Shown: positions 34,899 to 42,583, counted from the stretch's first letter. The stretch is DNA of 64,000 nt from JAILLW01 sp045640525 (GCA_045640525.1 JAZUFE010000019.1:3340-67339); one strand, 5' to 3'. The notes: generated by a model from the sequence alone, not told the origin. Numbers and translations: made by a program.

Positions 34899-36266
34899 AT
34901 GGATTATGACGTAATTATTGTCGGCGCCGGTCCCGGAGGTATTTTTTCGGCTTATGAATTGATGAAAAAAGCGCCTAATCTTAAAGTGGCAGTTTTTGAA
35001 GCCGGATTCAGATTGGATAAAAGACACTGCCCTATAGACGGCGATAAGGTTAAATCATGTATCAAGTGCAAAACCTGTGCCATTATGAACGGGTTTGGCG
35101 GTGCCGGAGCTTTTTCCGACGGAAAGTACAACATTACCAATGATTTCGGCGGAACCTTATATGAGTATGTCGGACGTGAAAAAGCTTTGGAGCTTATGAA
35201 CTATGTTGATGACATTAATGTTTCTCACGGTGGCCAAAATACACATATGTATTCTACCGCCGGAAGCGAATTCAAAAAGCTCTGTATGCAAAACAAACTT
35301 ACACTGCTTGATGCTTCCGTACGTCACCTTGGAACCGATATCAACTATGTTGTTTTGGAGAATATGTACAATGAAATGAAGGATCACATTGATTTCTTCT
35401 TCGAAACACCCGTGGAAATGGTCGATATCATTGACGGCGGATACAGTGTAACCTATAAGGACGGAAAAAAGACTTGTGTCAATTGTATTATTTCTGTCGG
35501 AAGAAGCGGAAGTAAATGGATGGAAGCCGTATGTGAACATCTTGAAATACCCACACTCTCAAATCGTGTGGATATCGGTGTTCGAGTTGAACTCCCCGCA
35601 GTAATCTTCTCACACCTGACCGACAGTTTGTACGAAAGCAAAATTGTATATCGTACAATGAAATTCGAAGACAGTGTCAGAACATTCTGTATGAATCCCA
35701 ACGGTATTGTTGTTAATGAAAATACCAACGGTATTGTGACCGTTAACGGTCACAGCTTTGAGGATGAAAGCAGAAAAACTGCCAATACCAACTTTGCTCT
35801 TTTGGTAGCAAAGCACTTCTCGGAACCCTTCAAGGATTCAAACGGATACGGTGAATCAATAGCCAAATTATCGAATATGCTCGGTGGCGGTGTTATTGTT
35901 CAAAGATTCGGAGATTTGGAGAGAGGTCGTAGAAGTAACCAAAAACGAATCGACGAAGGAACCGTACAACCCACTCTTAAAGCAACACCCGGCGATTTGA
36001 GTCTTGTTTTACCCAAGCGTATCCTGGACGGTATTGTTGAAATGATTTATGCATTGGACAAAATCGCTCCCGGAACTGCCAATGATGACACTCTTTTGTA
36101 TGGTGTCGAAGTTAAATTCTACAATATGCAGGTTAAGCTCGACAACAATCTTGAAACTCAGCACAAAGGATTGTACATAATCGGTGACGGAAGCGGTGTA
36201 ACACATTCTTTGAGCCATGCTTCCGCAAGCGGTGTGTACGTTGCCGACAGATTAGCCGGAAAATAA
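34899..36266 (+). CDS. FAD-dependent dehydrogenase, uncharacterised (COG2509-like)
   Basis: A 455-residue flavoprotein. The dinucleotide-binding fold opens with YDVIIVGAGPGGIFSAYEL; a Cys-rich segment CIKCKTCAIMNGFGG with a preceding HCP follows near residues 50-70, and the C-terminal FAD motif YIIGDGSGVTHSLSHASASG is near 420-445. The family is widespread in anaerobes but not assigned a reaction. A longer frame starts at 34881; the ATG at 34899 with AGGGG upstream is chosen. It is a single-gene plus-strand unit ending at a shared terminator. Confidence 0.8.
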   Translation: MDYDVIIVGAGPGGIFSAYELMKKAPNLKVAVFEAGFRLDKRHCPIDGDKVKSCIKCKTCAIMNGFGGAGAFSDGKYNITNDFGGTLYEYVGREKALELMNYVDDINVSHGGQNTHMYSTAGSEFKKLCMQNKLTLLDASVRHLGTDINYVVLENMYNEMKDHIDFFFETPVEMVDIIDGGYSVTYKDGKKTCVNCIISVGRSGSKWMEAVCEHLEIPTLSNRVDIGVRVELPAVIFSHLTDSLYESKIVYRTMKFEDSVRTFCMNPNGIVVNENTNGIVTVNGHSFEDESRKTANTNFALLVAKHFSEPFKDSNGYGESIAKLSNMLGGGVIVQRFGDLERGRRSNQKRIDEGTVQPTLKATPGDLSLVLPKRILDGIVEMIYALDKIAPGTANDDTLLYGVEVKFYNMQVKLDNNLETQHKGLYIIGDGSGVTHSLSHASASGVYVADRLAGK

Positions 36267-36296
36267 CATCTGAATTGTTTTTAACATTCAGTGAAA

Positions 36297-36325
36297 AAGG
36301 GTTCGGTATAAACAACCGAACCCTT
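36297..36325. terminator. Bidirectional terminator between convergent genes
   Basis: An 11-bp perfect stem (AAGGGTTCGGT with its complement) and 7-base loop sit between the stops of the FAD dehydrogenase (+) and araD (-). A T-run follows on the minus strand and AT-rich sequence on the plus strand, so it may serve both genes. Confidence 0.8.
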
Positions 36326-36331
36326 AATTAT

Positions 36332-37033
36332 TTACTTTTCTGTTTGACCGTAATAAGCGTTGGCGCCATGCTTACGATAGTAATGCTTATCCTGAAGTTC
36401 TTGAGGTGCAGGTTTGATATTTGGATTAATCGTCTCTGCTCTGTACGCCATTTTGGCAACTTCTTCAAGAACCACCGCATTATGAACCGCATCATGCGCA
36501 TCCTTACCCCACGCAAACGGTCCATGATTCTTACAAAGCACTGCAGGAACAGCCATTATCTCCTTATTCATCGCCTTAAACTCATTAACTATCAAGTGAC
36601 CCGTATTTTCTTCATACGCTTCGTCAATCTCTTCCTTGGTTAAACAACGAAGACACGGAACTTCTCCGTAAATATAATCGGCATGTGTCGTTCCGTAACA
36701 AGGAATCGATCTTCCGGCCTGTGCCCAGCTTGTTGCATATGAACTGTGTGTATGAACAACACCGCCTATTTCGGGAAATGCTTTGTACAATTCAAGATGC
36801 GTTGCTGTATCGGACGAAGGATTATATCTTCCTTCAACCTTTTTACCTTCCAAATTCATTACAACCATATCTTCGGGGGTCAATTTATCGTAATCCACTC
36901 CCGAGGGCTTAATTACGAATAATCCCGATTCTTTGTCTATTCCGCTTACATTTCCCCAGGTAAATGTAACAAGACCATATTTGGGCAGAAGCATATTAGC
37001 TTCATAAACCTGTTTTTTTAATTCTTCCAGCAT
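36332..37033 (-). CDS. araD: L-ribulose-5-phosphate 4-epimerase
   Basis: Interconverts L-ribulose 5-phosphate and D-xylulose 5-phosphate, linking L-arabinose breakdown to the pentose phosphate pathway. The 233-residue class II aldolase-like protein has zinc ligands in VVHTHSSYATSWAQAGR (near residues 94-98) and a His in the CKNHGPFAWGKDAHDA region near 171. UlaF-type paralogues for L-ascorbate share the fold, but the FGGY kinase 67 bases upstream supports the arabinose or ribulose role. The start has a GGAG site. Confidence 0.87.
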   Translation of the reverse strand: MLEELKKQVYEANMLLPKYGLVTFTWGNVSGIDKESGLFVIKPSGVDYDKLTPEDMVVMNLEGKKVEGRYNPSSDTATHLELYKAFPEIGGVVHTHSSYATSWAQAGRSIPCYGTTHADYIYGEVPCLRCLTKEEIDEAYEENTGHLIVNEFKAMNKEIMAVPAVLCKNHGPFAWGKDAHDAVHNAVVLEEVAKMAYRAETINPNIKPAPQELQDKHYYRKHGANAYYGQTEK

Positions 37034-37100
37034 TGTGATCTCCGTTCCGCCGCCTTTTCGACGGCACTAATGAATGAGCAATCTGCCCATCTTCAATAAC

Positions 37101-38693
37101 TTACATCTTAAGTGCTGCTCTTTCAGCCTCAAGACCACGCATATATTTGTCCATAAACTTATCAAATCCGGCAACATCCTCTTTCGAAGGAGCAAGCTTG
37201 ATACCTGTATTTTCTTCAAAAATTACATTGTTCAGGAATTGCCGTAACGTGGCAGACGAATTAGCCTTCTTATAATCTGCAAACAAAGCCAATACCGCCA
37301 TTCCCCAAGGTCCGCCTTCTCCGGCTGTTTCCATTACGGAAACGGATGTATTCATGGCGGCAGCAGCTATCGACTGACCTACCTTCGGAGTTTTGAATAA
37401 TCCACCATGTCCGAACATCTCATCACACTTCACTCCCTCTTCCTTAAACATCAAATCAAGCCCATGCTTAAGTGCTGCAAGTGAAGAATAGATGTGCATT
37501 CTCATAAAGTTAGGCAGTGTGAAACTATCTTCGGCCTTTCTGACAAACATAGGAGCTCCCGCATCAAATCCGGTAACCGGTTCTCCCGAAAAATAGTTAT
37601 ACGAAACAAGTCCTCCGCAATCCGGATCTCCCTTCATTGCGATATTGAAAAGCGTTGTATAAAGTGTATTTTTATCAACCTTATTTCCCAAAGCTTCAGA
37701 TACTTCATCAAAAAGGTTAACCCACGCATTGATATCGGAAGTACAGTTATTACAATGAACCATACCTACCAAAGCTCCGTCCGGTGTTGTCACAAGGTCG
37801 ATTTCCGGATATACCTTGGATAATTCCTTTTCAAGTACTACCATGGCAAAAATAGAAGTACCTGCAGATACGTTACCTGTTCTTACACCTACCGAATTGG
37901 TAGCTGTCATACCCGTTCCGGCATCACCCTCGGGAGGGGCAAGCATAATTCCGGCTTCCAAATTACCGGATACATCAAGCTTCTTGGCACCTTCAGCTGT
38001 CAATGTGCCGGCATTTTCCCCTGCCGACAGTACCTTGGGAGAAATACCTCTTAAATTCCAATTAAAACCTTCGCCCTTGATAAGTTCGTCAAACTTCTTA
38101 ATCATCGTCTCATCAAAATCGCCTGTTTTAATATCTATAGGATACATTCCCGATGCATCACCCACACCAAGAACTTTAGAACCTGTTAACTGCCAGTGTA
38201 CATATCCTGCCAATGTTGTGAAGAATGCTATATCTTTACAATGAGGCTCCTTATTGAGAATAGCCTGGTACAAATGAGCTATGCTCCATCTTTGAGGAAT
38301 GTTATAGTTAAATGCTTCCGTCAACTTTTTCGAAGCTTCTTCTGTTATGGTATTACGCCATGTTCTGAAAGGTACAAGCAAATTATCGTTCTTATCGAAT
38401 GCAAGATATCCGTGCATCATAGCCGAAAAGCCGATTGATGCAAACTTCTTAATCGTTACATCATATTTAGACTTAACATCTTTGAGCATATCTGCGTAGC
38501 AATCCTGCAAACCTGACCATACGGCATCAAGTGAGTATGTCCAAATTCCGTTATCCAACTGATTCTCCCATTCATGAGAACCTGAAGCCAAAACCACGCC
38601 CTTTTCATCGATAACAACAGCTTTGATTCTCGTTGAGCCGAATTCAATGCCCAAATATGCTTTTCCATCACTAATTAGTTTCTTTGCGTCCAT
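37101..38693 (-). CDS. FGGY carbohydrate kinase, probably L-ribulokinase
   Basis: A 530-residue FGGY-family pentulose kinase. The N-terminal ATPase motif is AYLGIEFGSTRIKAVVID near residue 12, and the C-terminal adenosine motif GHGGLFKTPKVGQ is near 440. Given araD directly downstream, the likely reaction is phosphorylation of L-ribulose to L-ribulose 5-phosphate; xylulose is an alternative and motifs do not settle it. A longer frame starts at 38756, but the ATG at 38693 follows a perfect AGGAGG site. AraA is not in the window. Confidence 0.78.
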   Translation of the reverse strand: MDAKKLISDGKAYLGIEFGSTRIKAVVIDEKGVVLASGSHEWENQLDNGIWTYSLDAVWSGLQDCYADMLKDVKSKYDVTIKKFASIGFSAMMHGYLAFDKNDNLLVPFRTWRNTITEEASKKLTEAFNYNIPQRWSIAHLYQAILNKEPHCKDIAFFTTLAGYVHWQLTGSKVLGVGDASGMYPIDIKTGDFDETMIKKFDELIKGEGFNWNLRGISPKVLSAGENAGTLTAEGAKKLDVSGNLEAGIMLAPPEGDAGTGMTATNSVGVRTGNVSAGTSIFAMVVLEKELSKVYPEIDLVTTPDGALVGMVHCNNCTSDINAWVNLFDEVSEALGNKVDKNTLYTTLFNIAMKGDPDCGGLVSYNYFSGEPVTGFDAGAPMFVRKAEDSFTLPNFMRMHIYSSLAALKHGLDLMFKEEGVKCDEMFGHGGLFKTPKVGQSIAAAAMNTSVSVMETAGEGGPWGMAVLALFADYKKANSSATLRQFLNNVIFEENTGIKLAPSKEDVAGFDKFMDKYMRGLEAERAALKM

Positions 38694-38743
38694 TTTTCCT
38701 CCTGTGAAATCCAAACCTTTCCCATCCACCCTATATGTTAAAA

Positions 38744-38766
38744 CGCAAGTATACATATTCGCAAGT
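38744..38766 (-). promoter_or_regulatory. Direct repeats at the FGGY kinase promoter region
   Basis: CGCAAGT occurs twice (38744-38750 and 38760-38766), 16 bases apart. On the minus strand a TATACT -10-like box lies between or overlaps them, 50-60 bases before the kinase start. The paired sites could bind a pentose-responsive regulator. The interpretation is tentative. Confidence 0.35.
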
Positions 38767-38790
38767 TGTTTTTTGCTATTTCATCTTCTG

Positions 38791-38816
38791 ATAATCGGAA
38801 TCAGGTTCAGGGGAAG
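38791..38816 (+). repeat. 26-bp direct repeat, left copy, bounding the island
   Basis: A 26-base sequence from ATAATCGG to AGGGGAAG is found again, identical, at 41317-41342. The two copies bound a 2.5-kb stretch made mostly of repeats plus one gene. This could mark a recombination or attachment site, or be another member of the local repeat family. Confidence 0.8.
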
Positions 38817-38820
38817 TGGC

Positions 38821-38960
38821 GAATCCTCGCGCTCTTGGGCCGAAGGCTGAGGGGCAACGACAATATCCGCACTCTTGGGCCGAGGGCTGAGCGGCAACGA
38901 CAATATCCGCGCTCTTGGGCCGAGGGCTGAGCGGCAACGACAATATCCGCACTCTTGATC
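38821..38960 (+). repeat. Tandem repeat, 40-bp period, three copies plus a partial
   Basis: Three 40-base units (38841-38880, 38881-38920, 38921-38960), each with GGCAACGACAATATCCGC and CTCTTG, follow a half unit (GAATCCTCGCGCTCTTGGGC, 38821-38840). Units differ at only a few positions. They are GC-richer than the surroundings and contain no supported gene. A related 40-base pair lies at 41161-41240. Confidence 0.85.
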
Positions 38961-38971
38961 TACTGACTCCC

Positions 38972-39230
38972 GGTGGACTTAAATCGGCAGTATTTTTGAA
39001 TTCAAGTCCATTTCACTTCGGATTTCCGCGTTGCTGACTGACGGTTGGACTCAAATCAGCGTGTTTTTCTGATTTGAGTGCAATATTTTTCAGAATCTGG
39101 ACTTGAATCATTGATTTTCATCCTATAGAGTCCAATCACCTGCATGAACATCCTGTATCTTGTCACATTTGGACTTTTTCTGCAGAATTGGCGTATTTGA
39201 GTCCAACAAGGATTTCAGCGGCAAGTCCTC
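38972..39230 (+). repeat. Four-module palindromic element, copy A
   Basis: First of three near-identical copies of a roughly 260-base non-coding element. It has four palindromic modules of the form TGGACTyrAAT-N15-ATTyrAGTCCA at 38974-39010, 39046-39082, 39098-39134 and 39170-39205, spaced 35, 15 and 35 bases. Copy A differs from copy C at about six positions: one base is missing in module 4, and module 2 ends GTGCA instead of GTCCA, breaking a stem pair. No coding function is seen. Confidence 0.85.
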
Positions 39231-39259
39231 TAATAGCTTAAGAGTTTTAACCAATAGTC

Positions 39260-39331
39260 AGGCGGCATATCAAACGATATGCCGCCTGCACTTCTAAACA
39301 TCAAGAGCCGCTGAAAAACTTTCAGCGGCTC
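39260..39331 (-). terminator. Two consecutive hairpins after the secreted-protein gene
   Basis: Two perfect 12-bp stems: 39260-39287 (AGGCGGCATATC, 4-base loop) and 39305-39331 (GAGCCGCTGAAA, 3-base loop). They lie 44 bases beyond the stop of the secreted-protein gene on the minus strand. Neither has a clear T-run, so they may be RNA-stabilising hairpins or non-canonical terminators. Confidence 0.5.
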
Positions 39332-39374
39332 CATCTATTTGACATATTGTTTATCTATTAACTTATTCGATTTA

Positions 39375-40193
39375 CTATTCTGCTCCGTACAGTTCTTTCA
39401 TCTTATCCGGGCCGTACCAATCATACTGTAAATCAATTGCTGTTCCGGGTTCGATGGTTACAGTCTGCATCTTCTTGTTCTGCTTGAATTTGAATACGAA
39501 TGTAATATTCTCGTTCATTCTTGCAGCAACCTTCTCCATCATGTAGCGAGGGAATGAATTGAATTCTCCGAATTCCAATGTAATCTTCTGTCCGGGTTTA
39601 GCTGCCTTAATCATCTGATCTGCATACTTATTAATTGCATAATCCATTGCCGAGATAGGCTGTGTGTTTCTTGTTGCTCCACAGCTACAAACCTCACCCT
39701 CTAAGCCGTCAGAGTTAGGTGTTGCTTCGTAAATGGTCTGCCAAGTAAAATTGTGTTCGTGTGTAGGCATTCCTGTTGTTTTCGACACAGGAGGCTCGGG
39801 GTCTGCCGGAGGAGTAAGTGAAAAATCAATTGTAGTGCCATTAGTTGACCAATATACCGTTATTGTTTCGCCACTGCTTCCAAATCCCCAGGTTCTGAAC
39901 ACAGAATCACTGGGTAGAAAAGAGTGCTGCGTCCGGTTTATAGTCGTATACTCTGTACCATCATGACAAATACTAATTACGTCTGAGGCACTACCCTCAT
40001 TATTAATTGCAATAACCGTAGTAGCCAAACCAGTCAGTGTCACTTCCAACGAACCACGGGCCGGACTCCATTGACCATTACCTAAGTAACTCACAATCGG
40101 TACTGAATAAGCATAAGCAACATTCGATATCATCGTTAACATCAATATTAATGATAAACAAGTGGATACAATTCTTCTTAATTGTCTTTTCAT
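39375..40193 (-). CDS. Secreted protein with HxH/CxC motif domain, unknown function
   Basis: A 272-residue exported protein with a Sec signal peptide (basic start, hydrophobic core LSLILMLTMISNVAYA, likely cut after AYA near residue 28). Residues 30-130 are a beta-rich domain; a central segment has HEHNFTWQTIYEATPNSDGL followed by CSCG, a pattern with two His and two Cys that occurs in surface proteins of Lachnospiraceae and could bind a metal. The last 95 residues form an alpha/beta region of unknown type. It has its own GGAGGG site and strong promoter and lies alone inside the repeat island. Confidence 0.75.
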   Translation of the reverse strand: MKRQLRRIVSTCLSLILMLTMISNVAYAYSVPIVSYLGNGQWSPARGSLEVTLTGLATTVIAINNEGSASDVISICHDGTEYTTINRTQHSFLPSDSVFRTWGFGSSGETITVYWSTNGTTIDFSLTPPADPEPPVSKTTGMPTHEHNFTWQTIYEATPNSDGLEGEVCSCGATRNTQPISAMDYAINKYADQMIKAAKPGQKITLEFGEFNSFPRYMMEKVAARMNENITFVFKFKQNKKMQTVTIEPGTAIDLQYDWYGPDKMKELYGAE

Positions 40194-40231
40194 CTATAAT
40201 TTCCCTCCTCAATCGATAGGTAGTTTTTGTC

Positions 40232-40259
40232 ATTATATACCCTTGACCCCCCCGGTCAA
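40232..40259 (-). promoter_or_regulatory. Strong promoter with palindromic -35 region
   Basis: On the minus strand TTGACC (40254-40259), 16 bases, then perfect TATAAT (40232-40237), about 40 bases before the secreted-protein start. The -35 hexamer is one arm of a palindrome TTGACC/GGTCAA separated by five Cs (40243-40259), so a bound regulator would directly cover the -35 box. Confidence 0.65.
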
Positions 40260-40386
40260 CGCATTTCCTAAAGTAGTACCTTCTCATTTTGTGCACTTCA
40301 CTTGCACTAGTCAACAAACTTCATCAATCAAGTCAACAAAAAAGTCCCTATTTTTGGACACGTCAACCTCCGTGTGCTCTTGGCCC

Positions 40387-40646
40387 GGTGGACTTAAATC
40401 GGCAGTATTTTTGAATTCAAGTCCATTTCACTTCGGATTTACACGTTGCTGACTGACGGTTGGACTCAAATCAGCGTGTTTTTCTGATTTGAGTCCACTA
40501 TTTTTCAGAATCTGGACTTGAATCATTGATTTTCATCCTATAGAGTCCAATCACCTTCATGAGTAGCCTATAACTTGCCTCATTTGGACTTTTTCTGCAG
40601 AATTTGGTGTATTTGAGTCCAACAAGATTTCAATGGCGAATCCCTC
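40387..40646 (+). repeat. Four-module palindromic element, copy B
   Basis: Second copy. The modules lie at 40389-40425, 40461-40497, 40513-40549 and 40585-40621, each exactly 37 bases with TGGACT and AGTCCA ends. The 35-15-35 spacing is kept although the third spacer has changed at several bases. It differs from copy C at about a dozen positions. Confidence 0.85.
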
Positions 40647-40728
40647 ATGCCCTTGGCCCGAGAGCTGAGGCCCGAGGGCTGAGGGGCAACGCCGGCAATT
40701 GTAGGATATTGTGAGTAATCACACAAAT

Positions 40729-40858
40729 ATTCATTCCTGCTTGACTGATACTAATCATGTAGCGGTTTGCCCTGTCAAGGGCATGCCGCGATGGCGGTGC
40801 GAAGCACCCTTGACTGGGCAACCGCACATGATTAAATAGTCAACAAGCAGCAATGAAT
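40729..40858. repeat. 130-bp imperfect palindrome
   Basis: Both ends read ATTCATT/AATGAAT and then pair inward through CTGCTTG, TAATCATGT, GCGGTT, GCCC and GTCAAGGG with short bulges, centred near 40793. The arms are about 60 bases each. The outer parts are AT-rich and the inner parts GC-rich. No open frame across it looks real. It could be a small transposon-like element, a long RNA hairpin or a cruciform-forming site. Confidence 0.75.
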
Positions 40859-40891
40859 GACAGTGGCGCAAAGCGACGCGTGTGTGGGCCT

Positions 40892-41150
40892 GGTGGACTT
40901 AAATCGGCAGTATTTTTGAATTCAAGTCCATTTCACTTCGGATTTCCACGTTGCTGACTGACGGTTGGACTCAAATCAGCGTGTTTTTCTGATTTGAGTC
41001 CACTATTTTTCAGAATCTGGACTTGAATCATTGATTTTCATCCTATAGAGTCCAATCACCTGCATGAACATCCTGTATCTTGCCTCATTTGGACTTTTTC
41101 TGCAGAATTTGGCGTATTTGAGTCCAACAAGGATTTCAGCGGCAAGTCCT
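40892..41150 (+). repeat. Four-module palindromic element, copy C
   Basis: The best preserved copy. Modules are 40894-40930, 40966-41002, 41018-41054 and 41090-41126, all exactly 37 bases; spacers are 35, 15 and 35. Module 2 is a perfect 14-bp stem with a 9-base loop (40980-40988); module 1 pairs at 10 of 11 arm positions, while modules 3 and 4 keep mainly the outer 6-7 pairs. Confidence 0.88.
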
Positions 41151-41240
41151 CATGCTCTTGGGCCGAGACTGAAAGGCAGTCGCAAATCCTCGCACTCTTG
41201 GGCCGAGACTGAAAGGCAGTCGCGAATCCTCGCGCTCTTG
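41151..41240 (+). repeat. Second 40-bp-period tandem repeat
   Basis: Two 40-base units (41161-41200 and 41201-41240), each GGCCGAGACTGAAAGGCAGT then CGC and TCCTCGC with CTCTTG, preceded by a partial unit (CATGCTCTTG). They share TCCTCGC(A/G)CTCTTGGGC(C) with the array at 38821-38960 but the rest of the unit differs. Confidence 0.8.
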
Positions 41241-41316
41241 GGCGGTGGCTACGCTGAACTCACGCTCGGCCTAAATGGCAATGGCAACCCCGCCCTCACT
41301 CTTGACCTAAGAGGCA

Positions 41317-41342
41317 ATAATCGGAATCAGGTTCAGGGGAAG
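41317..41342 (+). repeat. 26-bp direct repeat, right copy, bounding the island
   Basis: Identical to 38791-38816. Its last bases form the 5' arm of the terminator-like hairpin that follows. Confidence 0.8.
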
Positions 41343-41369
41343 CCATCCGTCGGCTTTATTCTTTTTTTA
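41340..41369 (+). terminator. Terminator-like hairpin facing out of the repeat island
   Basis: AAGCC and GGCTT pair around a 7-base loop and are followed by ATTCTTTTTTTAT, a standard intrinsic terminator form on the plus strand. No plus-strand gene lies upstream within the island, so it may end an unannotated transcript through the repeats. The stem is only five or six pairs. Confidence 0.5.
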
Positions 41370-41425
41370 TAGAATTAATAGATTGTTTTTTATTGAAATA
41401 TAGGGATTTATGTTATATTTATCTC

Positions 41426-42583
41426 ATGAAACTAAGAACAAGATTACAAATCACATTTTTAACCATAATAGTGTTACCTGTATTGCTGACGGTAGGGGCA
41501 TTTACCATAATCGGGCGTATTTTAATCAGTTCGAGTCAGAATGCGGATGCCAACATCTCGATAGAGACTTTGGATTTGTTGTTTACTCCGGAAATTGCAA
41601 GACCGCTGTTCGTCTGTATGGCCATAGCAATAATAGTAATTTTGGTTATAACTTCGGTGGCGCTGACATTGTGGATTTCAAAGGGTGTGTTTTCTCCTAT
41701 CAACGAACTCAATGTTGCCATGCAGAATATCGCAGAGGGAAATCTGGAATATCGGCTTCCGGATAATCAGGACGGAGAAATAGGTACGTTATATCGAAAT
41801 TATGAGGACATGCGGCTACGGCTTAAAGAATCTGCCGACGAAAAGATACAGGTTGAGAATCAAAATAGAGAACTTGTCAGTAACATCTCTCATGATTTGA
41901 AAACACCGATTACATCTATCAAGGGCTATGTAGAAGGAATTATGGACGGGGTTGCCGATACACCCGAAAAAATGGACAAATATATACGTACCATATACAA
42001 CAAAGCTAACGATATGGATAAGCTCATTAATGAACTTACGGTATATTCGGGAATTGATACCAACAGAATTCCTTATCACTTTCATAGAATCAATGTCGGT
42101 GAATATTTTGGAGATTGTGTTGAAGAGGTCGGAATGGATCTTGAATCCAAGGGAGTTAAACTGGATTATTCCAACCTGACTCCGCCTGATACTCACATAA
42201 TTGCGGACCCTGAACAATTGAAGCGGGTAATCAACAATATTATCAGCAATTCTCTCAAATACAAAAGTCGGGAAAGAGAATGTCAGATAGAAATACGAAT
42301 TTTGGATGATGCCGATTCAATCAGAATAGAAATTGAGGATAACGGAAACGGAATATCTGCCAAGGATTTACCGAATATCTTTGAAAGATTCTACAGAACG
42401 GATTCTTCAAGAAATTCTTCTCAAGGCGGAAGCGGCATAGGATTGTCGATAGTTAAGAAGATTATAGAAGACCACGGTGGATATATTTGGGCTACATCAA
42501 AAGAAAATGAAGGAACCTGTATGCATATCGTATTCAGAAAATATGAAATAACAGATTCCAGAAAGGATAATGTGTATGAGTAA
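41426..42583 (+). CDS. Membrane sensor histidine kinase
   Basis: A 385-residue kinase: basic start MKLRTRLQITFLT, first membrane span about residues 8-29, a short outside loop, second span about 62-85 (CMAIAIIVILVITSVALTLWI), HAMP linker (PINELNVAMQNIAEGNLEYRL), HisKA with SNISHDLKTPITSIKGYVEG, and HATPase with INNIISNSLKY, EDNGNGI and GGSGIGLSIVKK. It is the sensor for the response regulator that overlaps its end. The longest frame opens with TTG at 41393; the ATG at 41426 gives a normal N-terminus but lacks a ribosome binding site. Confidence 0.88.
   Translation: MKLRTRLQITFLTIIVLPVLLTVGAFTIIGRILISSSQNADANISIETLDLLFTPEIARPLFVCMAIAIIVILVITSVALTLWISKGVFSPINELNVAMQNIAEGNLEYRLPDNQDGEIGTLYRNYEDMRLRLKESADEKIQVENQNRELVSNISHDLKTPITSIKGYVEGIMDGVADTPEKMDKYIRTIYNKANDMDKLINELTVYSGIDTNRIPYHFHRINVGEYFGDCVEEVGMDLESKGVKLDYSNLTPPDTHIIADPEQLKRVINNIISNSLKYKSRERECQIEIRILDDADSIRIEIEDNGNGISAKDLPNIFERFYRTDSSRNSSQGGSGIGLSIVKKIIEDHGGYIWATSKENEGTCMHIVFRKYEITDSRKDNVYE

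Noticed and set aside
40645..40827. 60-codon open frame through the 130-bp palindrome
   Set aside because: Composition follows the repeat sequence; no ribosome binding site or protein-like features.
38821..41240. Repeat island as a CRISPR array
   Set aside because: The 40-bp units are contiguous with no spacers, and the 37-nt modules share only their ends, differ inside, and have conserved rather than unique spacers. No cas gene is in the window.
41064..41372. 102-codon plus-strand open frame through copy C and the 40-bp units
   Set aside because: The protein just reflects the DNA repeats (repeated SHSWAE/ILALLG-like segments) and ends within the terminator-like hairpin.
40194..41425. A transposase or recombinase hidden in the repeat island
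   Set aside because: All six frames were considered; no frame shows catalytic motifs or adequate length.
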